Shown piece after piece: positions 9,339 to 19,028 of a stretch of DNA of 64,000 nt (within the stretch, counting starts at the first letter, position 1; each line of letters starts with the position of its first letter). This DNA is from Flavobacterium saccharophilum (GTDB lineage: Bacteria; Bacteroidota; Bacteroidia; Flavobacteriales; Flavobacteriaceae), in contig NZ_FRBY01000005.1 in NCBI RefSeq assembly GCF_900142735.1, forward strand, positions 124,001 to 188,000, read 5' to 3'. The notes beneath the pieces are model-generated. The model was not told the origin of the DNA. It worked only from the letters and a program-made list of their open reading frames with translations, and did not search any database. The position numbers were made by a program, and so were the translations under genes.

Positions 9339-10793
9339 TTAAGCTTTATGTCTGATGTAGAAAGTTTTCTTTTCTAAATATTGTTCAAAACCATATTTAC
9401 CATCTTCACCACCAGAACCTGATAATTTATATCCGTTGTGGAAACCTTGGTGTTGTTCACCATGACCACGGTTAACATAAATTTCGCCGTATTCTAATTC
9501 GTCATTACATTTCATGATTGTGTTCATGTCATTTGTAAAGACCATTGCTGCTAAACCGTATTCGCAATCATTTGCAAAACCAATTACTTCATCAAAAGTT
9601 TTGAATTTTAAAACTGGTAAAATTGGCCCGAAAGACTCTTCGTGAACAATAGTCATGTCTTGCGTTACATTGGTCAAAATAGTTGGTTCAAACCAATATC
9701 CTTTTTCAAAACCAGGACCTGTTGGTTTGTTTCCACCTGTAGCAATTGTAGCTCCTTCTTTGACACTCACAGCAACCAAATGCTCCATCGCTTTCAATTC
9801 GGCTGCGTTTACTTTTGGTCCCATATCTGTTTCTTCCAACATTGGATCACCTACTTTTAGCGCTTTTACTTTAGGAATAAATTTTTCCATGAAAAGATCA
9901 TAGATGTCCTCGTGTAAATACATACGTTCGTTACATGTACACACTTGCCCACAGTTGTCAAAACGAGAATGCAATGCTGCATCAACAGCTGCATCAATAT
10001 CGGCATCAGCAAAAACAATAAAAGGTGCCTTTCCTCCTAATTCTAATTGAACGTGTGTCAAGTTTTCTGCTGCATTACGAGCAATATCTTGCCCAACAGG
10101 AGTAGATCCTGTCATGGTAACCATTTTCGTGATTGGGCTTTTTACCAAAGCATTCCCCATCGCTCTACCTGGACCGGTAAGTATATTGATTACTCCCGCA
10201 GGAATACCTACTTTATTGGCAATATTTCCAAGCTCTAAAGTGGATAATGGTGTTTCAGATGTTGGTTTGATAACGATACTATTACCTGCAATCAAAGCTG
10301 GCCCTAACTTACGAGCCGCTAAAGCAAAAGGAAAGTTCCACGCTGTGATGGCAACTATAACTCCACGAGGTACTTTTTGAATCCAAATTTGTTCATTTGC
10401 ATTATCAGAAGGAATAATATCGCCTTCAATTCTACGAGCACCTTCACAAGCATACTCGATAAAAGATGAAGCTACTGCTACCTCAAAACGAGCTACTTTT
10501 AATAATTTCCCTTGCTCTTTTACGATTAATTGTGCTAAATATTCTGAGTTAGCTTTTATCTCGTTGGAGAATTTATACATTAAATCAGCTCTTTCTCTAG
10601 CTGGTTTTTTCCTCCACTCTTTTTGTGCTTTATCAGCGAAAGTTAAAGTTTCAAGAGCTTCTTCAGCCGTACCGTTTTGTACTCTTGCAACTACTTCTTC
10701 TGTTGCTGGACTTAAAACATCAATTGTAGCACCTGAAGTGGACGTTCTCCACTCCCCGTTTATAAATAATTGGTATTCTTTAATTTTTGCCAT
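9339..10793 (-). CDS. 3,6-anhydro-L-galactose dehydrogenase (aldehyde dehydrogenase family)
   Basis: A 484-aa NAD(P)-dependent aldehyde dehydrogenase. The catalytic Cys285 lies in CGQVCTC, the general base Glu251 in LELGGKAP, and the cofactor-binding WNFP at 152-155. It probably oxidises L-AHG, which is a reactive aldehyde, to 3,6-anhydro-L-galactonate, the first intracellular step; the product is the substrate of the cycloisomerase four genes away. Sequence alone would also allow lactaldehyde or succinate-semialdehyde dehydrogenase activity; the operon is what fixes the call. No signal peptide. Confidence 0.85.
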   Translation of the reverse strand: MAKIKEYQLFINGEWRTSTSGATIDVLSPATEEVVARVQNGTAEEALETLTFADKAQKEWRKKPARERADLMYKFSNEIKANSEYLAQLIVKEQGKLLKVARFEVAVASSFIEYACEGARRIEGDIIPSDNANEQIWIQKVPRGVIVAITAWNFPFALAARKLGPALIAGNSIVIKPTSETPLSTLELGNIANKVGIPAGVINILTGPGRAMGNALVKSPITKMVTMTGSTPVGQDIARNAAENLTHVQLELGGKAPFIVFADADIDAAVDAALHSRFDNCGQVCTCNERMYLHEDIYDLFMEKFIPKVKALKVGDPMLEETDMGPKVNAAELKAMEHLVAVSVKEGATIATGGNKPTGPGFEKGYWFEPTILTNVTQDMTIVHEESFGPILPVLKFKTFDEVIGFANDCEYGLAAMVFTNDMNTIMKCNDELEYGEIYVNRGHGEQHQGFHNGYKLSGSGGEDGKYGFEQYLEKKTFYIRHKA

Positions 10794-10817
10794 TTTCTAA
10801 TTTTTTAATAGTTGATA

Positions 10818-11588
10818 TTAGCGACCCATCCATCCACCATCAACAAGCATCGTTGTACCGTGCATGTAAGAAGCTGCTTCTGAACATAAAAAAACTGTCG
10901 GTCCAGCAAAATCTTCTGGTTTACCCCAACGACCCGCTGGAATTCTTCCCAAGATAGATGCCGAACGAACTGGATCATTACGCAATGCCTCAGTATTATC
11001 TGTATTGATATATCCAGGTGCAATTGCATTAACATTTACTCCTTTTCCTGCCCATTCGTTAGCGAAAGCCATCGTTAATTGACCTATTGCTCCTTTACTT
11101 GCCGCATAACCTGGCACTGTAATTCCACCTTGGAAAGTTAATAATGATGCTGTGAAAACTACTTTTCCGCTTCCTCTAGCAATCATATCTTTTCCTATTT
11201 CTCTGGTTAAGATAAATTGTGCATTTTGATTTACTTCAATTACATTATCCCACATCTCGTCTGGGTGTTCTGCTGCTGGAGCTCTTAAGATGGTTCCTGC
11301 GTTATTTACCAAAATATCAATCGTTGGAAAGTCTTTTTTTACTGCTTCAATAAATGCATATAAAGCTATTCTATCTCCAAAATCACAAGTATAACCTTTG
11401 AATTTTCTCCCCAAGGCAGTAACCTCTTTTTCAACTGCGCTTCCTTCTGTTTCTAATGATGCACTTACTCCAATAATATTAGCTCCTGCCTCTGCTAAAC
11501 CAATAGCCATAGCTTTTCCGATTCCTCTTTTGCATCCTGTGACTAATGCCACTTTCCCTTTTAAACTAAATGTATCTAAAACGCTCAT
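10818..11588 (-). CDS. KduD-like SDR, probable 2,5-diketo-3-deoxy-aldonate 5-reductase
   Basis: A 256-aa short-chain dehydrogenase. The nucleotide motif TGCKRGIG is near residue 17, NNAG near 93, and the catalytic Ser-Tyr-Lys triad lies in TASLL / YAASK. Whole-length resemblance is to KduD (2-keto-3-deoxygluconate 5-dehydrogenase). In the described L-AHG pathway the C5 configuration is inverted in two steps, oxidation of 2-keto-3-deoxy-L-galactonate at C5 and re-reduction to KDG. This SDR would be the reductase, working with the adjacent Zn-type dehydrogenase 21 bp downstream in the coordinate sense. Direction of reaction is inference from pathway logic. Confidence 0.82.
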   Translation of the reverse strand: MSVLDTFSLKGKVALVTGCKRGIGKAMAIGLAEAGANIIGVSASLETEGSAVEKEVTALGRKFKGYTCDFGDRIALYAFIEAVKKDFPTIDILVNNAGTILRAPAAEHPDEMWDNVIEVNQNAQFILTREIGKDMIARGSGKVVFTASLLTFQGGITVPGYAASKGAIGQLTMAFANEWAGKGVNVNAIAPGYINTDNTEALRNDPVRSASILGRIPAGRWGKPEDFAGPTVFLCSEAASYMHGTTMLVDGGWMGR

Positions 11589-11609
11589 ATCTATATATTT
11601 TTATAATTA

Positions 11610-12626
11610 TTATAACTGACAATCCATCAAAACTTTTAATCCCTCAGGGTTTTTATCAATATTTTCAAAAACTTGTTGAATATTTGACAAGGGCTGTACA
11701 TCAGTAATCATTTGCTCAAAAGGCAATTCGTTTGCTGTAATTAACTCGATTGCTTTTTCGTAATCTTCTTTTTCGTAGACACGTGCTCCGATAAGACTTA
11801 ATTCTTTCCAGAAAAATTTAAACAAATCCACTTCTTTTTTCACGCCGTGAATGGCTACCATTAAAATTCTACCACGAATTCCAGCCACTTCACACATAAC
11901 ATCTAAAGCAGGCTGAACACCAGCTACTTCAAAAACGACATCAGCTCTCCGGTTTTCTGTTTTACTTTTTACGTATTCTACTAAATCAGTATCAATAGGG
12001 CTTACAGCATCAAAACCAAGTTCTTTAGCTTTGGCAATTCTATTTGGGTTTACTTCTGAAATAATTACTTGCGCACCCACTTCTTTAGCCACCATAGCCA
12101 CTAATAATCCGATTGGACCGCCACCTAAAACTACTGCTGTTTCGCCTTTTACCAATCCGCTACGACGTACATCATGTGTAGCTACAGAAAGAGGTTCAAT
12201 TAAAGCTGCTAATTTTAAATCTGTCGATTCTTTTAATTTATGTAATACAAAAGTGGGAACGTTCCAGTATTGTTGCATAGCACCTTCGCTATCAATCCCG
12301 ATGAATTTTAGTTCTTCACAAATGTGGTTGAATCCTTTATCTGACGCTTTAACTTTGCGATCGTCTAATGGACGAACAACAACTTTATCTCCAATTGTAT
12401 AATCAGTAACGCCATCTCCTACTGCATCAATTGTACCAGACATTTCGTGTCCGATTGTTACCGGAATACTAACACGTTTGTCCATCATTCCGTGGTATAT
12501 GTGAACATCCGTGCCACAAACTCCAACAAAGGCTACTTTAATTCTTACTTCATTAGCTGCTGGAGCTTGGATTTCTTTTTCTATTACTGTGAAGGTTTTA
12601 TCTCCTTCGTATCTTGTTGCTTTCAA
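11610..12626 (-). CDS. Zn-type alcohol dehydrogenase, probable 2-keto-3-deoxy-L-galactonate 5-dehydrogenase
   Basis: A 338-aa medium-chain dehydrogenase with the GroES-like N-terminal domain (catalytic-zinc segment GVCGTDVHIYHG and GHEMSGTI) and a Rossmann domain (VLGGGPIGLL). It most resembles sugar-acid or polyol dehydrogenases. The usual four-cysteine structural zinc loop is replaced by RPLDDRKVKASDKGFNHIC, with only one Cys, so the structural zinc is probably absent. Its place between the KduD-like SDR and GH117 makes it the likely C5 oxidase of 2-keto-3-deoxy-L-galactonate. A polyol dehydrogenase role is the main alternative. Confidence 0.78.
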   Translation of the reverse strand: MKATRYEGDKTFTVIEKEIQAPAANEVRIKVAFVGVCGTDVHIYHGMMDKRVSIPVTIGHEMSGTIDAVGDGVTDYTIGDKVVVRPLDDRKVKASDKGFNHICEELKFIGIDSEGAMQQYWNVPTFVLHKLKESTDLKLAALIEPLSVATHDVRRSGLVKGETAVVLGGGPIGLLVAMVAKEVGAQVIISEVNPNRIAKAKELGFDAVSPIDTDLVEYVKSKTENRRADVVFEVAGVQPALDVMCEVAGIRGRILMVAIHGVKKEVDLFKFFWKELSLIGARVYEKEDYEKAIELITANELPFEQMITDVQPLSNIQQVFENIDKNPEGLKVLMDCQL

Positions 12627-12658
12627 TGTGTTTAATTTTTGAGTTAGTTAGTTTTTTT

Positions 12659-13906
12659 TTATTTATGCATGTTTTCAGCTGCTGCTTTCTTACCGTCAAC
12701 AGTTTTTTCTCCAGGAGCAACATGTGTTGTTTTTCTTTCAGAAGAAAATCTCATGATACTTTGGTAATCCCAATTGTTGTATTTATGAGTTAATCCCCAT
12801 CTAAGAATTTCAGTTGGTTCTTTTTCATTGTCTGCCGAACGATTTAAACCGATAGCATGAGGAGCATCTTTGATAGAAGCGACAATCTCAAAATTCACAC
12901 CATCAGGCGACCATTGGATAGTGTTTTTTTCTGGCCCATCAGTTGTAATTAGTGAAGCAATCCCTCCATTGTAAGGCCACACGCAAATTTCGTGACCACT
13001 ATTACTGATTGGGTTATAAGGCGATTTTACATAAGGTCCAAGAGGATTATCAGCTATAGCCACACCGTGTCTAATTTGTCTTCCGCCAAATGTCATTTCT
13101 TCACCCATTTGTTCACCTTTGTAATACAAATAGAATTTCCCTTTATAAGGCAAAATACATGGATCGTGGGTTTTGTGACTATCAAAATCCCCTTTTTTCT
13201 CAACTAAAAAACGATTGTCTTCCGTACCTTTCCAAACTCCGTTTTGAGCAGGTGCTATAACTGGAGCATCTAATTTTGTCCAAGGACCATCAGGAGAATT
13301 TGACCAAGCCATTCCTACTTTTTCCTGCACACGAACGTTGTAAATTCCTTCAACAGTTTGGTAACACAAATAGTATTTGTCCTCCCATTTCATTATCTCC
13401 ACTGTAAAGACAGAACGATCATCATAAGATCCTTTTTTTCCTCTACCAATTGCCATTCCTTCTTCTTTCCATGTCCAACCGTCTTGAGAAGTAGCATACC
13501 AAATATCACAACGATCCCAAGGAAATACTTTGGTTTTTTCCATATCTCCCCCAAAACCGTCTGTTTTGCCTGTGCTTTTAGAATACCATACATAATACTT
13601 ACCATTTTCTTTGATAATACCACTTGGATCTCTACGAACAACACCTTCCTCATAGGCCAAATCACCTTTTAAGGGTTGCGGTTCTCCAAATTCTATAAAC
13701 CACTCGTTACCAACATCTGGCCAATTCAACGCTCTTTTTGTAGCGGCACTTAAATGGTTCACATCTTTGATTCCCAACTTATCCTGCAATTTTTCTGCTT
13801 TGGCTTTCAAAGCTTTTTCCTCTTGTTTACTTTGTGCATAAGAAGAAAGAGCTGTACCTAAAGAGAAAACTCCTATAATTGCCACGGTTAACATATTTGA
13901 TTTCAT
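12659..13906 (-). CDS. GH117 alpha-1,3-(3,6-anhydro)-L-galactosidase
   Basis: A 415-aa exo-acting enzyme that removes L-AHG from the non-reducing end of neoagaro-oligosaccharides. It has a signal peptide (about 1-24), an N-terminal helical segment with LSAATKRAL used for dimerisation in the family, then a five-bladed propeller. Candidate catalytic and binding residues are Asp93 (VVRRDPSG), Asp248 (KTHDPCI) and His305 (SGHEICVWPY), which correspond to the family base, a conserved acid, and the unusual His acid. The length and whole-protein pattern match characterised GH117 enzymes closely, making this the best marker that the locus targets agar rather than carrageenan. It is probably periplasmic. 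Confidence 0.93.
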   Translation of the reverse strand: MKSNMLTVAIIGVFSLGTALSSYAQSKQEEKALKAKAEKLQDKLGIKDVNHLSAATKRALNWPDVGNEWFIEFGEPQPLKGDLAYEEGVVRRDPSGIIKENGKYYVWYSKSTGKTDGFGGDMEKTKVFPWDRCDIWYATSQDGWTWKEEGMAIGRGKKGSYDDRSVFTVEIMKWEDKYYLCYQTVEGIYNVRVQEKVGMAWSNSPDGPWTKLDAPVIAPAQNGVWKGTEDNRFLVEKKGDFDSHKTHDPCILPYKGKFYLYYKGEQMGEEMTFGGRQIRHGVAIADNPLGPYVKSPYNPISNSGHEICVWPYNGGIASLITTDGPEKNTIQWSPDGVNFEIVASIKDAPHAIGLNRSADNEKEPTEILRWGLTHKYNNWDYQSIMRFSSERKTTHVAPGEKTVDGKKAAAENMHK

Positions 13907-13924
13907 AAGGTTACTTTTATAAGG

Positions 13925-16462
13925 TTATTTTTGAACTATTTTAATTTCGTTACTTTTTAAATTTGGAGTGCTTGCAAGAATGGTACTGTTACCAGCAGCA
14001 TCTTTCTTAGATTGGACAATAAACAAACATCTACCTTGAGAAAGTTTTATAGAGTTGGACTGAAAATCTTGAACGTTATCGACTGCTCCATTATCTATTC
14101 CTAATATTTTTAGATCTCCACTCACATTAAAAGTGATTTCGGGATTAAATGTTTTTATAGGATTGTTGTTTTTATCTACAATTTGAGCTACAATATGAGC
14201 AACTTCATAACCATCAGCAGTTAATATCGTTTTATCAGTAGTTAATTGTATATGTGCTGGGCTATCAGGAGTTTTTAAAATAGAAATAGAATTTTCTCCC
14301 GATTTATTTTTACCTACTGCTTTTAATTCACCTGCTTGATAAGGAACATTCCATTTGTAAATATGATCATCAAAATCTGTTAACTTTTTCTTACCCAAAG
14401 AAATATCATTCAAAAACAATTCTACTTCATCACAATTAGAATATATTTCGACAATCGTTTTTTCATTTGCTGGGTATTCCCAATGTTCATTTACATTTTG
14501 CCAAACCCATAACGCATTTTTCCAACTACCTTCTTTTTTTTCTATAGGTTGTCCAGACTTTTCATCTATTTTATAAATTGATTTGGCAACCGTTTGAGTA
14601 GCGATGTATAACTCCGGAGTATCATTCCATAGAGATTTCATCATGTGGTAAGAAGGTTTCTCGAAACCAGCAAAATCAAGAATACCACTATCAGTCCCTT
14701 TATTTGGCCATTTTTTATTAGATTCACCTAAATAATCAATACCTGTCCATAAGAAAGTTCCCGAAATAAATGGACGCTCCATAATGGCTTTCCATTCATG
14801 CCATTGGACTAAGTTTTCAGTACCCATAATGATTTTATTTGGGTAGTTTTTATGACCATAATCATACATTACACGACGGTAACTATAACCTAAGATATCT
14901 ACAGCATCTCCATAACCAGTAATATGACTAATGGAAGGCAAGATAGAATTAGCAACAACATAACGTGTCGTATCCATTTCTCTAGTCCATTTTGCTAATT
15001 TCTGTGCCGTTTCTGCCAATGTATATTTTTCCTTCTCACTCGACTCATATCTTTTTTTAATTTCCTCAGGGCCAACGGGAGGTATGGACCAAAAATAGTT
15101 TCCATCCCAATTTAAATTAAAGAATCCTGTCGCATCTACATCACGCTGATACGTCCATTCTATCTCATTTCCAATACTCCACTGAAAAATAGAAGCATGG
15201 TTACGATCGCGTAACATGGTTGCTTTTAAATCTCGCTCTGCCCACTCCTGAAAATGTTCGCCATATCCTCTAGTGATATAATCAACTGATTTTTCTTTGG
15301 TATTTAATCGTTTATCTTTTGGATTGTCCCATTCGTCAAAAAACTCATCTTGAACTAAGAATCCCATTTGATCACATAAATCCAAAAACTCTTCTGAGCC
15401 TGGATTGTGAGAAATACGAATAGCATTTACTCCTGCTTCTTTTAGTTTTACAAAGCGTCTTTTCCAGACATCAATAGGAACAGCGGTTCCAACTAACCCT
15501 CCGTCATGATGCAAACAAACTCCTTTGATCTTCATGTTTTCTCCATTTAGATAAAAACCTGTATTAACATCAAATTTTATCGTACGAACTCCAAAAGTCG
15601 TTCTAGTTTCGTCTATAACCTTTCCATCTTTTACAATGGTTATATTGGCTATATATAAATAAGGATTACTTATCCCCCAAAACTTGGGATTATCAATTTT
15701 AGTTTTAAGTTGTACCTCGCCCGCTTTATTCGCTATAAGAGTCATTGGAATTTCAGATGTTGCAACTTTCTTGTTATTAGAATCTACTATTTCTGTTCTC
15801 ACAACAAATGTTTGATCACTACCATAATCATTAGCTACTTTGACTTGTACAACTACCTCACTGCTCTCAGAATTTATGACTGGTGTGGTGATGTAAGTTC
15901 CCCAAATAGGAACATGTAACTTGTTTTTTGTAATTAACTTTACATTTCTATAAATACCCGAACCAGTATACCAGCGACTATCAGCATACCTAGAATGATC
16001 AACTTTTACCTTTATTACATTAGAATCCGATTTTAAACTCGGTGTTATGTCGTAATAAAAAGGAGAATATCCATAAGGATGTTCGCCAAGCTTAGTTTCG
16101 TTTAACCAAACTTCGCTATTATTGTAAACACCATCAAAAAGGATATACGTTTTAGTATCATCTTGCTTCTTTATAACAAAATCTTTTTTATACCAGCCAA
16201 TCCCTCCTAATAAATATCCTGTTGCTCCTTCTCCTTTAATGGAATCAAAAGAAAAACCTGCACTCCAATCATGCGGTAATCTAACATCACTCCATTTATT
16301 ATTATCTGAATCTTCTAATTTAAAATTCCAATCAAAATTAAAATCGGCAATATTCTTATTTTCTTTCTGAACTGAACAGCTGTAAAAGGCAAAACTTAAA
16401 ATTCCTGCATAAATAACAGGTCTCTTTATTTGGTTTTGAATTTTTTCTTTTATTTTTTTCAC
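13925..16462 (-). CDS. GH2 beta-galactosidase, lipoprotein, agar-locus type
   Basis: An 845-aa family 2 hydrolase, first gene of the agar operon. A lipobox-like FAFYSCS (Cys29) follows a hydrophobic N-terminus. Domain order is the jelly-roll sugar-binding domain, an immunoglobulin-like domain, the TIM barrel (about 300-600) and C-terminal Ig-like domains. The acid/base is Glu433 in WSIGNEIEW and the nucleophile is probably Glu549 in IMGTEN. In agar loci GH2 enzymes take D-galactose from the end of agaro-oligosaccharides left after GH117 has removed L-AHG, so the two act alternately. Exact leaving group is inferred. It is divergent from the TPR regulator across a 499-bp gap that must contain the operon promoter. 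Confidence 0.88.
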   Translation of the reverse strand: MKKIKEKIQNQIKRPVIYAGILSFAFYSCSVQKENKNIADFNFDWNFKLEDSDNNKWSDVRLPHDWSAGFSFDSIKGEGATGYLLGGIGWYKKDFVIKKQDDTKTYILFDGVYNNSEVWLNETKLGEHPYGYSPFYYDITPSLKSDSNVIKVKVDHSRYADSRWYTGSGIYRNVKLITKNKLHVPIWGTYITTPVINSESSEVVVQVKVANDYGSDQTFVVRTEIVDSNNKKVATSEIPMTLIANKAGEVQLKTKIDNPKFWGISNPYLYIANITIVKDGKVIDETRTTFGVRTIKFDVNTGFYLNGENMKIKGVCLHHDGGLVGTAVPIDVWKRRFVKLKEAGVNAIRISHNPGSEEFLDLCDQMGFLVQDEFFDEWDNPKDKRLNTKEKSVDYITRGYGEHFQEWAERDLKATMLRDRNHASIFQWSIGNEIEWTYQRDVDATGFFNLNWDGNYFWSIPPVGPEEIKKRYESSEKEKYTLAETAQKLAKWTREMDTTRYVVANSILPSISHITGYGDAVDILGYSYRRVMYDYGHKNYPNKIIMGTENLVQWHEWKAIMERPFISGTFLWTGIDYLGESNKKWPNKGTDSGILDFAGFEKPSYHMMKSLWNDTPELYIATQTVAKSIYKIDEKSGQPIEKKEGSWKNALWVWQNVNEHWEYPANEKTIVEIYSNCDEVELFLNDISLGKKKLTDFDDHIYKWNVPYQAGELKAVGKNKSGENSISILKTPDSPAHIQLTTDKTILTADGYEVAHIVAQIVDKNNNPIKTFNPEITFNVSGDLKILGIDNGAVDNVQDFQSNSIKLSQGRCLFIVQSKKDAAGNSTILASTPNLKSNEIKIVQK

Positions 16463-16961
16463 GTGTTAATGATTTATTATGAAATGGGTCTGGTTAATAA
16501 ATAAAATGTGGTATTTCCATAATCTTTATACCTATATATTCTATATTATAAATCTTTAAAAATGAACAAATCGTTTTTTAAACAAAATAGAAACTGATTT
16601 TATCTTCAAATAAAAATTCTTTCTAATTATAAAAAAAAGATGCTTATCGTAGCTTTTGCAATTGCTCAACAAATACCCCTATTGATTTAAAATTATTACA
16701 ATGCTATTTTTAAAATATCTATTTAATAGATAATGCATAAAAAGTACATTTTTTTTACACATTTATTGATTAAGCAAATATGAGGATTCTAGCTCTTAAA
16801 TTGAGTTTGAACAACTAGACATAAACTGAACAAGCCTATACATCTGGAAAAACGCACTTAAAATAAACTAGACATTTTTTATATTGCGCTACTAATTATG
16901 CTCCCGTACAGAAATACCCCATTTTTGCAAGAAACCAAACACAACATTAAATTCTTTTTTT
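16463..16961. promoter_or_regulatory. Divergent promoter region, agar operon and regulator
   Basis: A 499-bp very AT-rich gap between the divergently transcribed GH2 and TPR-HTH regulator genes. It must hold both promoters, but I find no exact TAnnTTTG box on either strand. Two near copies of AAATACCCC (around 16672 and 16912) are the only repeated words I notice; significance is unknown. Confidence 0.4.
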
Positions 16962-18650
16962 ATGACACTAAAAGATTTTCACAAAACCAGCATTGTAAAT
17001 AATGTACTTTTTACCATTTTTTTATTAGATCTGAAAAATAAAATTGCCAAAACAATAATTTTGAGTATTGTATTTTTTATTAGCCCTCTAATACATTCAC
17101 AAAAAGCCCCTAAAAACAATGAATATTTAAAAAAAGCTGAACAGCTAAAAAATACAGATACTGACAGCGCAGTTTATTATTACACCAAAAGCCTCGATTT
17201 ATATACTACAAAGAAGGATACCTTTAATATTATACATACACTAACTAAACTTGCTGATCTACATACCCATACCCTAGATTACGGTAAAGCGTATGATGGT
17301 TACTGGACAGCTCTTCTGTTAGCTGATCAATCAAAGGATGAATTTTCTAAGTCAACACTCTATCAAGCTTTAGGATGGCTTTATAGTTACTATCAAAGAG
17401 ACAAGGAAGCTTTAAAATATTTTAATCTCTCACTCTCGCTAAAGAAAAAATTAGTTTCAGAAAAGAAAATTGATTTTGATTATGTCCGAAGTGATTATTT
17501 TTCTTTAGTGAATTTTTATCGTGTAAATGGCAACTACAAAACAGCTAAAAAATACCTTGATAGCTGTAATATCAAAAGCTCTAATAACCCCAAAAAAAGT
17601 CATAATTTTTACATAATGGCTGAGGCTGGATATTTGGCTGCAACTGATAAAAAATTTACTTATGCACTCAACAACCTTTACCTGTCCAAAAATTATTTTG
17701 AACAAAATGACCCATCCTACCTTATTATAATTTATTCGCTTTTAGGTAACACATATAAACTAAAAGGAGAATACGCAAAAAGCGAAGAATATTTTGAAAA
17801 ATCAATAAGCCTGTCAGATAAGTTTCATAGCCATATGAATTATAAATTAATGAATCATGACACTTTGGCTAAAATTTACGCATCAACAAATGATTATAAA
17901 AATGCATATAAACACTCGTCGAAGTCAACTGAATTAAACAACAGAATATTTGGTAGAAGAAGTAAGAATAATGAACATTTATTCGAAATAAATGACAAAT
18001 ACCGACTGCAGAAAGAAAAAGAAGAAAAACAGCTAAGAGAGCAACGCTTGATACAACTGGAAAATGACGAGAAAATTAATTTTTTAAAGTTAATCTTATT
18101 ATCAGTAGTTATTATTTCGTTAATTATTTATGGATACTTATTATTACGCAACATCAGGCGAAAACACTTATTAGAGAAAAAATCACTCGCAGAAAAGCAA
18201 GAAATAGAATTAAAGAAAAACGATGAAATAATTGAATTGAAAAACAAAGAACTTACTTCATCAACGTTACAATTAATTGAAAAGGAAGAATTTATAGATA
18301 ACTTGAAACAAAACTTAAGTTCAAACAGAGATAAATTAGATCCTCAAGCAATTAATAATATCCTTAAAACCATTCAAAGTTCATCAGCTGGCAACTGGAA
18401 AGAATTTGAAGCCAGATTTACTGCTGTCAATCAAAGCTTTTACACAAACTTAAAGGAAAAATATCCTGAATTGGGACAAACCGATTTAAAAATTTGTGCT
18501 CTAGTAAAATTGAACCTTTCAAGTAAGGATATGGCATCATTGCTAGGGATATCATTCGAGAGTGTACACACCTCGAGATATCGGTTAAGAAAGAAATTTA
18601 ATCTTACTCGAAATGAAAACTTAAATGACTTTATCGCATCCTTAGAGTAA
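16962..18650 (+). CDS. TPR-transmembrane-HTH regulator (LuxR-type C-terminus)
   Basis: A 562-aa protein that looks like a one-molecule membrane sensor. A hydrophobic signal-like segment ends near LIHSQK (about 48); about eight tetratricopeptide-like units follow (roughly 55-340); then one transmembrane helix (LKLILLSVVIISLIIYGYLLL, about 375-395), a charged coiled coil (400-450), and a C-terminal helix-turn-helix (QTDLKICALVKLNLSSKDMASLLG, continuing to RYRLRKKF). The TPR part would be periplasmic and the HTH cytoplasmic. It is divergent from the agar enzymes and 378 bp upstream of the SusC operon, so it is the obvious candidate regulator of both. Such proteins are common in Flavobacteria beside polysaccharide loci; ligand and partner are unknown. 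The annotated ATG precedes an unusually long leader, so a downstream non-ATG start is possible. Confidence 0.8.
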   Translation: MTLKDFHKTSIVNNVLFTIFLLDLKNKIAKTIILSIVFFISPLIHSQKAPKNNEYLKKAEQLKNTDTDSAVYYYTKSLDLYTTKKDTFNIIHTLTKLADLHTHTLDYGKAYDGYWTALLLADQSKDEFSKSTLYQALGWLYSYYQRDKEALKYFNLSLSLKKKLVSEKKIDFDYVRSDYFSLVNFYRVNGNYKTAKKYLDSCNIKSSNNPKKSHNFYIMAEAGYLAATDKKFTYALNNLYLSKNYFEQNDPSYLIIIYSLLGNTYKLKGEYAKSEEYFEKSISLSDKFHSHMNYKLMNHDTLAKIYASTNDYKNAYKHSSKSTELNNRIFGRRSKNNEHLFEINDKYRLQKEKEEKQLREQRLIQLENDEKINFLKLILLSVVIISLIIYGYLLLRNIRRKHLLEKKSLAEKQEIELKKNDEIIELKNKELTSSTLQLIEKEEFIDNLKQNLSSNRDKLDPQAINNILKTIQSSSAGNWKEFEARFTAVNQSFYTNLKEKYPELGQTDLKICALVKLNLSSKDMASLLGISFESVHTSRYRLRKKFNLTRNENLNDFIASLE

Positions 18651-19028
18651 AATCAACTCATGGCCACTTGTTCAATTTTAATTCATTTAAAAAAGAGATC
18701 TTTTTAATAACAACAAAAATAATAAATAACACTAATTATTTAATTGAGAGCTCATTTTTAATACCCTCAGCAAAATCTTAATTAAAAGTTAATTTTGTCA
18801 AGTAAAAGTCGTGTCAAGTTGTGTTAGTTCATTTAAAAATCATTGATAATTAGTGAAACATTGTCACTTTGTACAGTTTAAATCTAGTTTGAAAAAAATT
18901 AATGTGAATATCATTTCAGTAATTTAGCCAATGATAAAATACGAAATCAATAAAAAATCTAGATTAAAATTTCATTATCAAAAAAAATTAAAACTAACCA
19001 TTCAATTAAATTTAATTAACTATTATTT
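18651..19028. promoter_or_regulatory. Promoter/leader region of the agar SusCD operon
   Basis: A 378-bp AT-rich gap with no ORF. A weak inverted repeat (TTTAAAAAAGAGATCTTTTTAA, about 18686-18709, one stem) could end the regulator transcript. Sequence near 18865-18895 (CACTTTG, CTAGTTTG) resembles, but does not match, the TAnnTTTG promoter box. No operator is recognised. Confidence 0.35.

Noticed and set aside
4452..16462. Carrageenan (D-AHG) rather than agar (L-AHG) as substrate
   Set aside because: There is no GH127/GH129-like gene or kappa-carrageenase-type enzyme. GH117 and a cycloisomerase of the L-AHG type are present.
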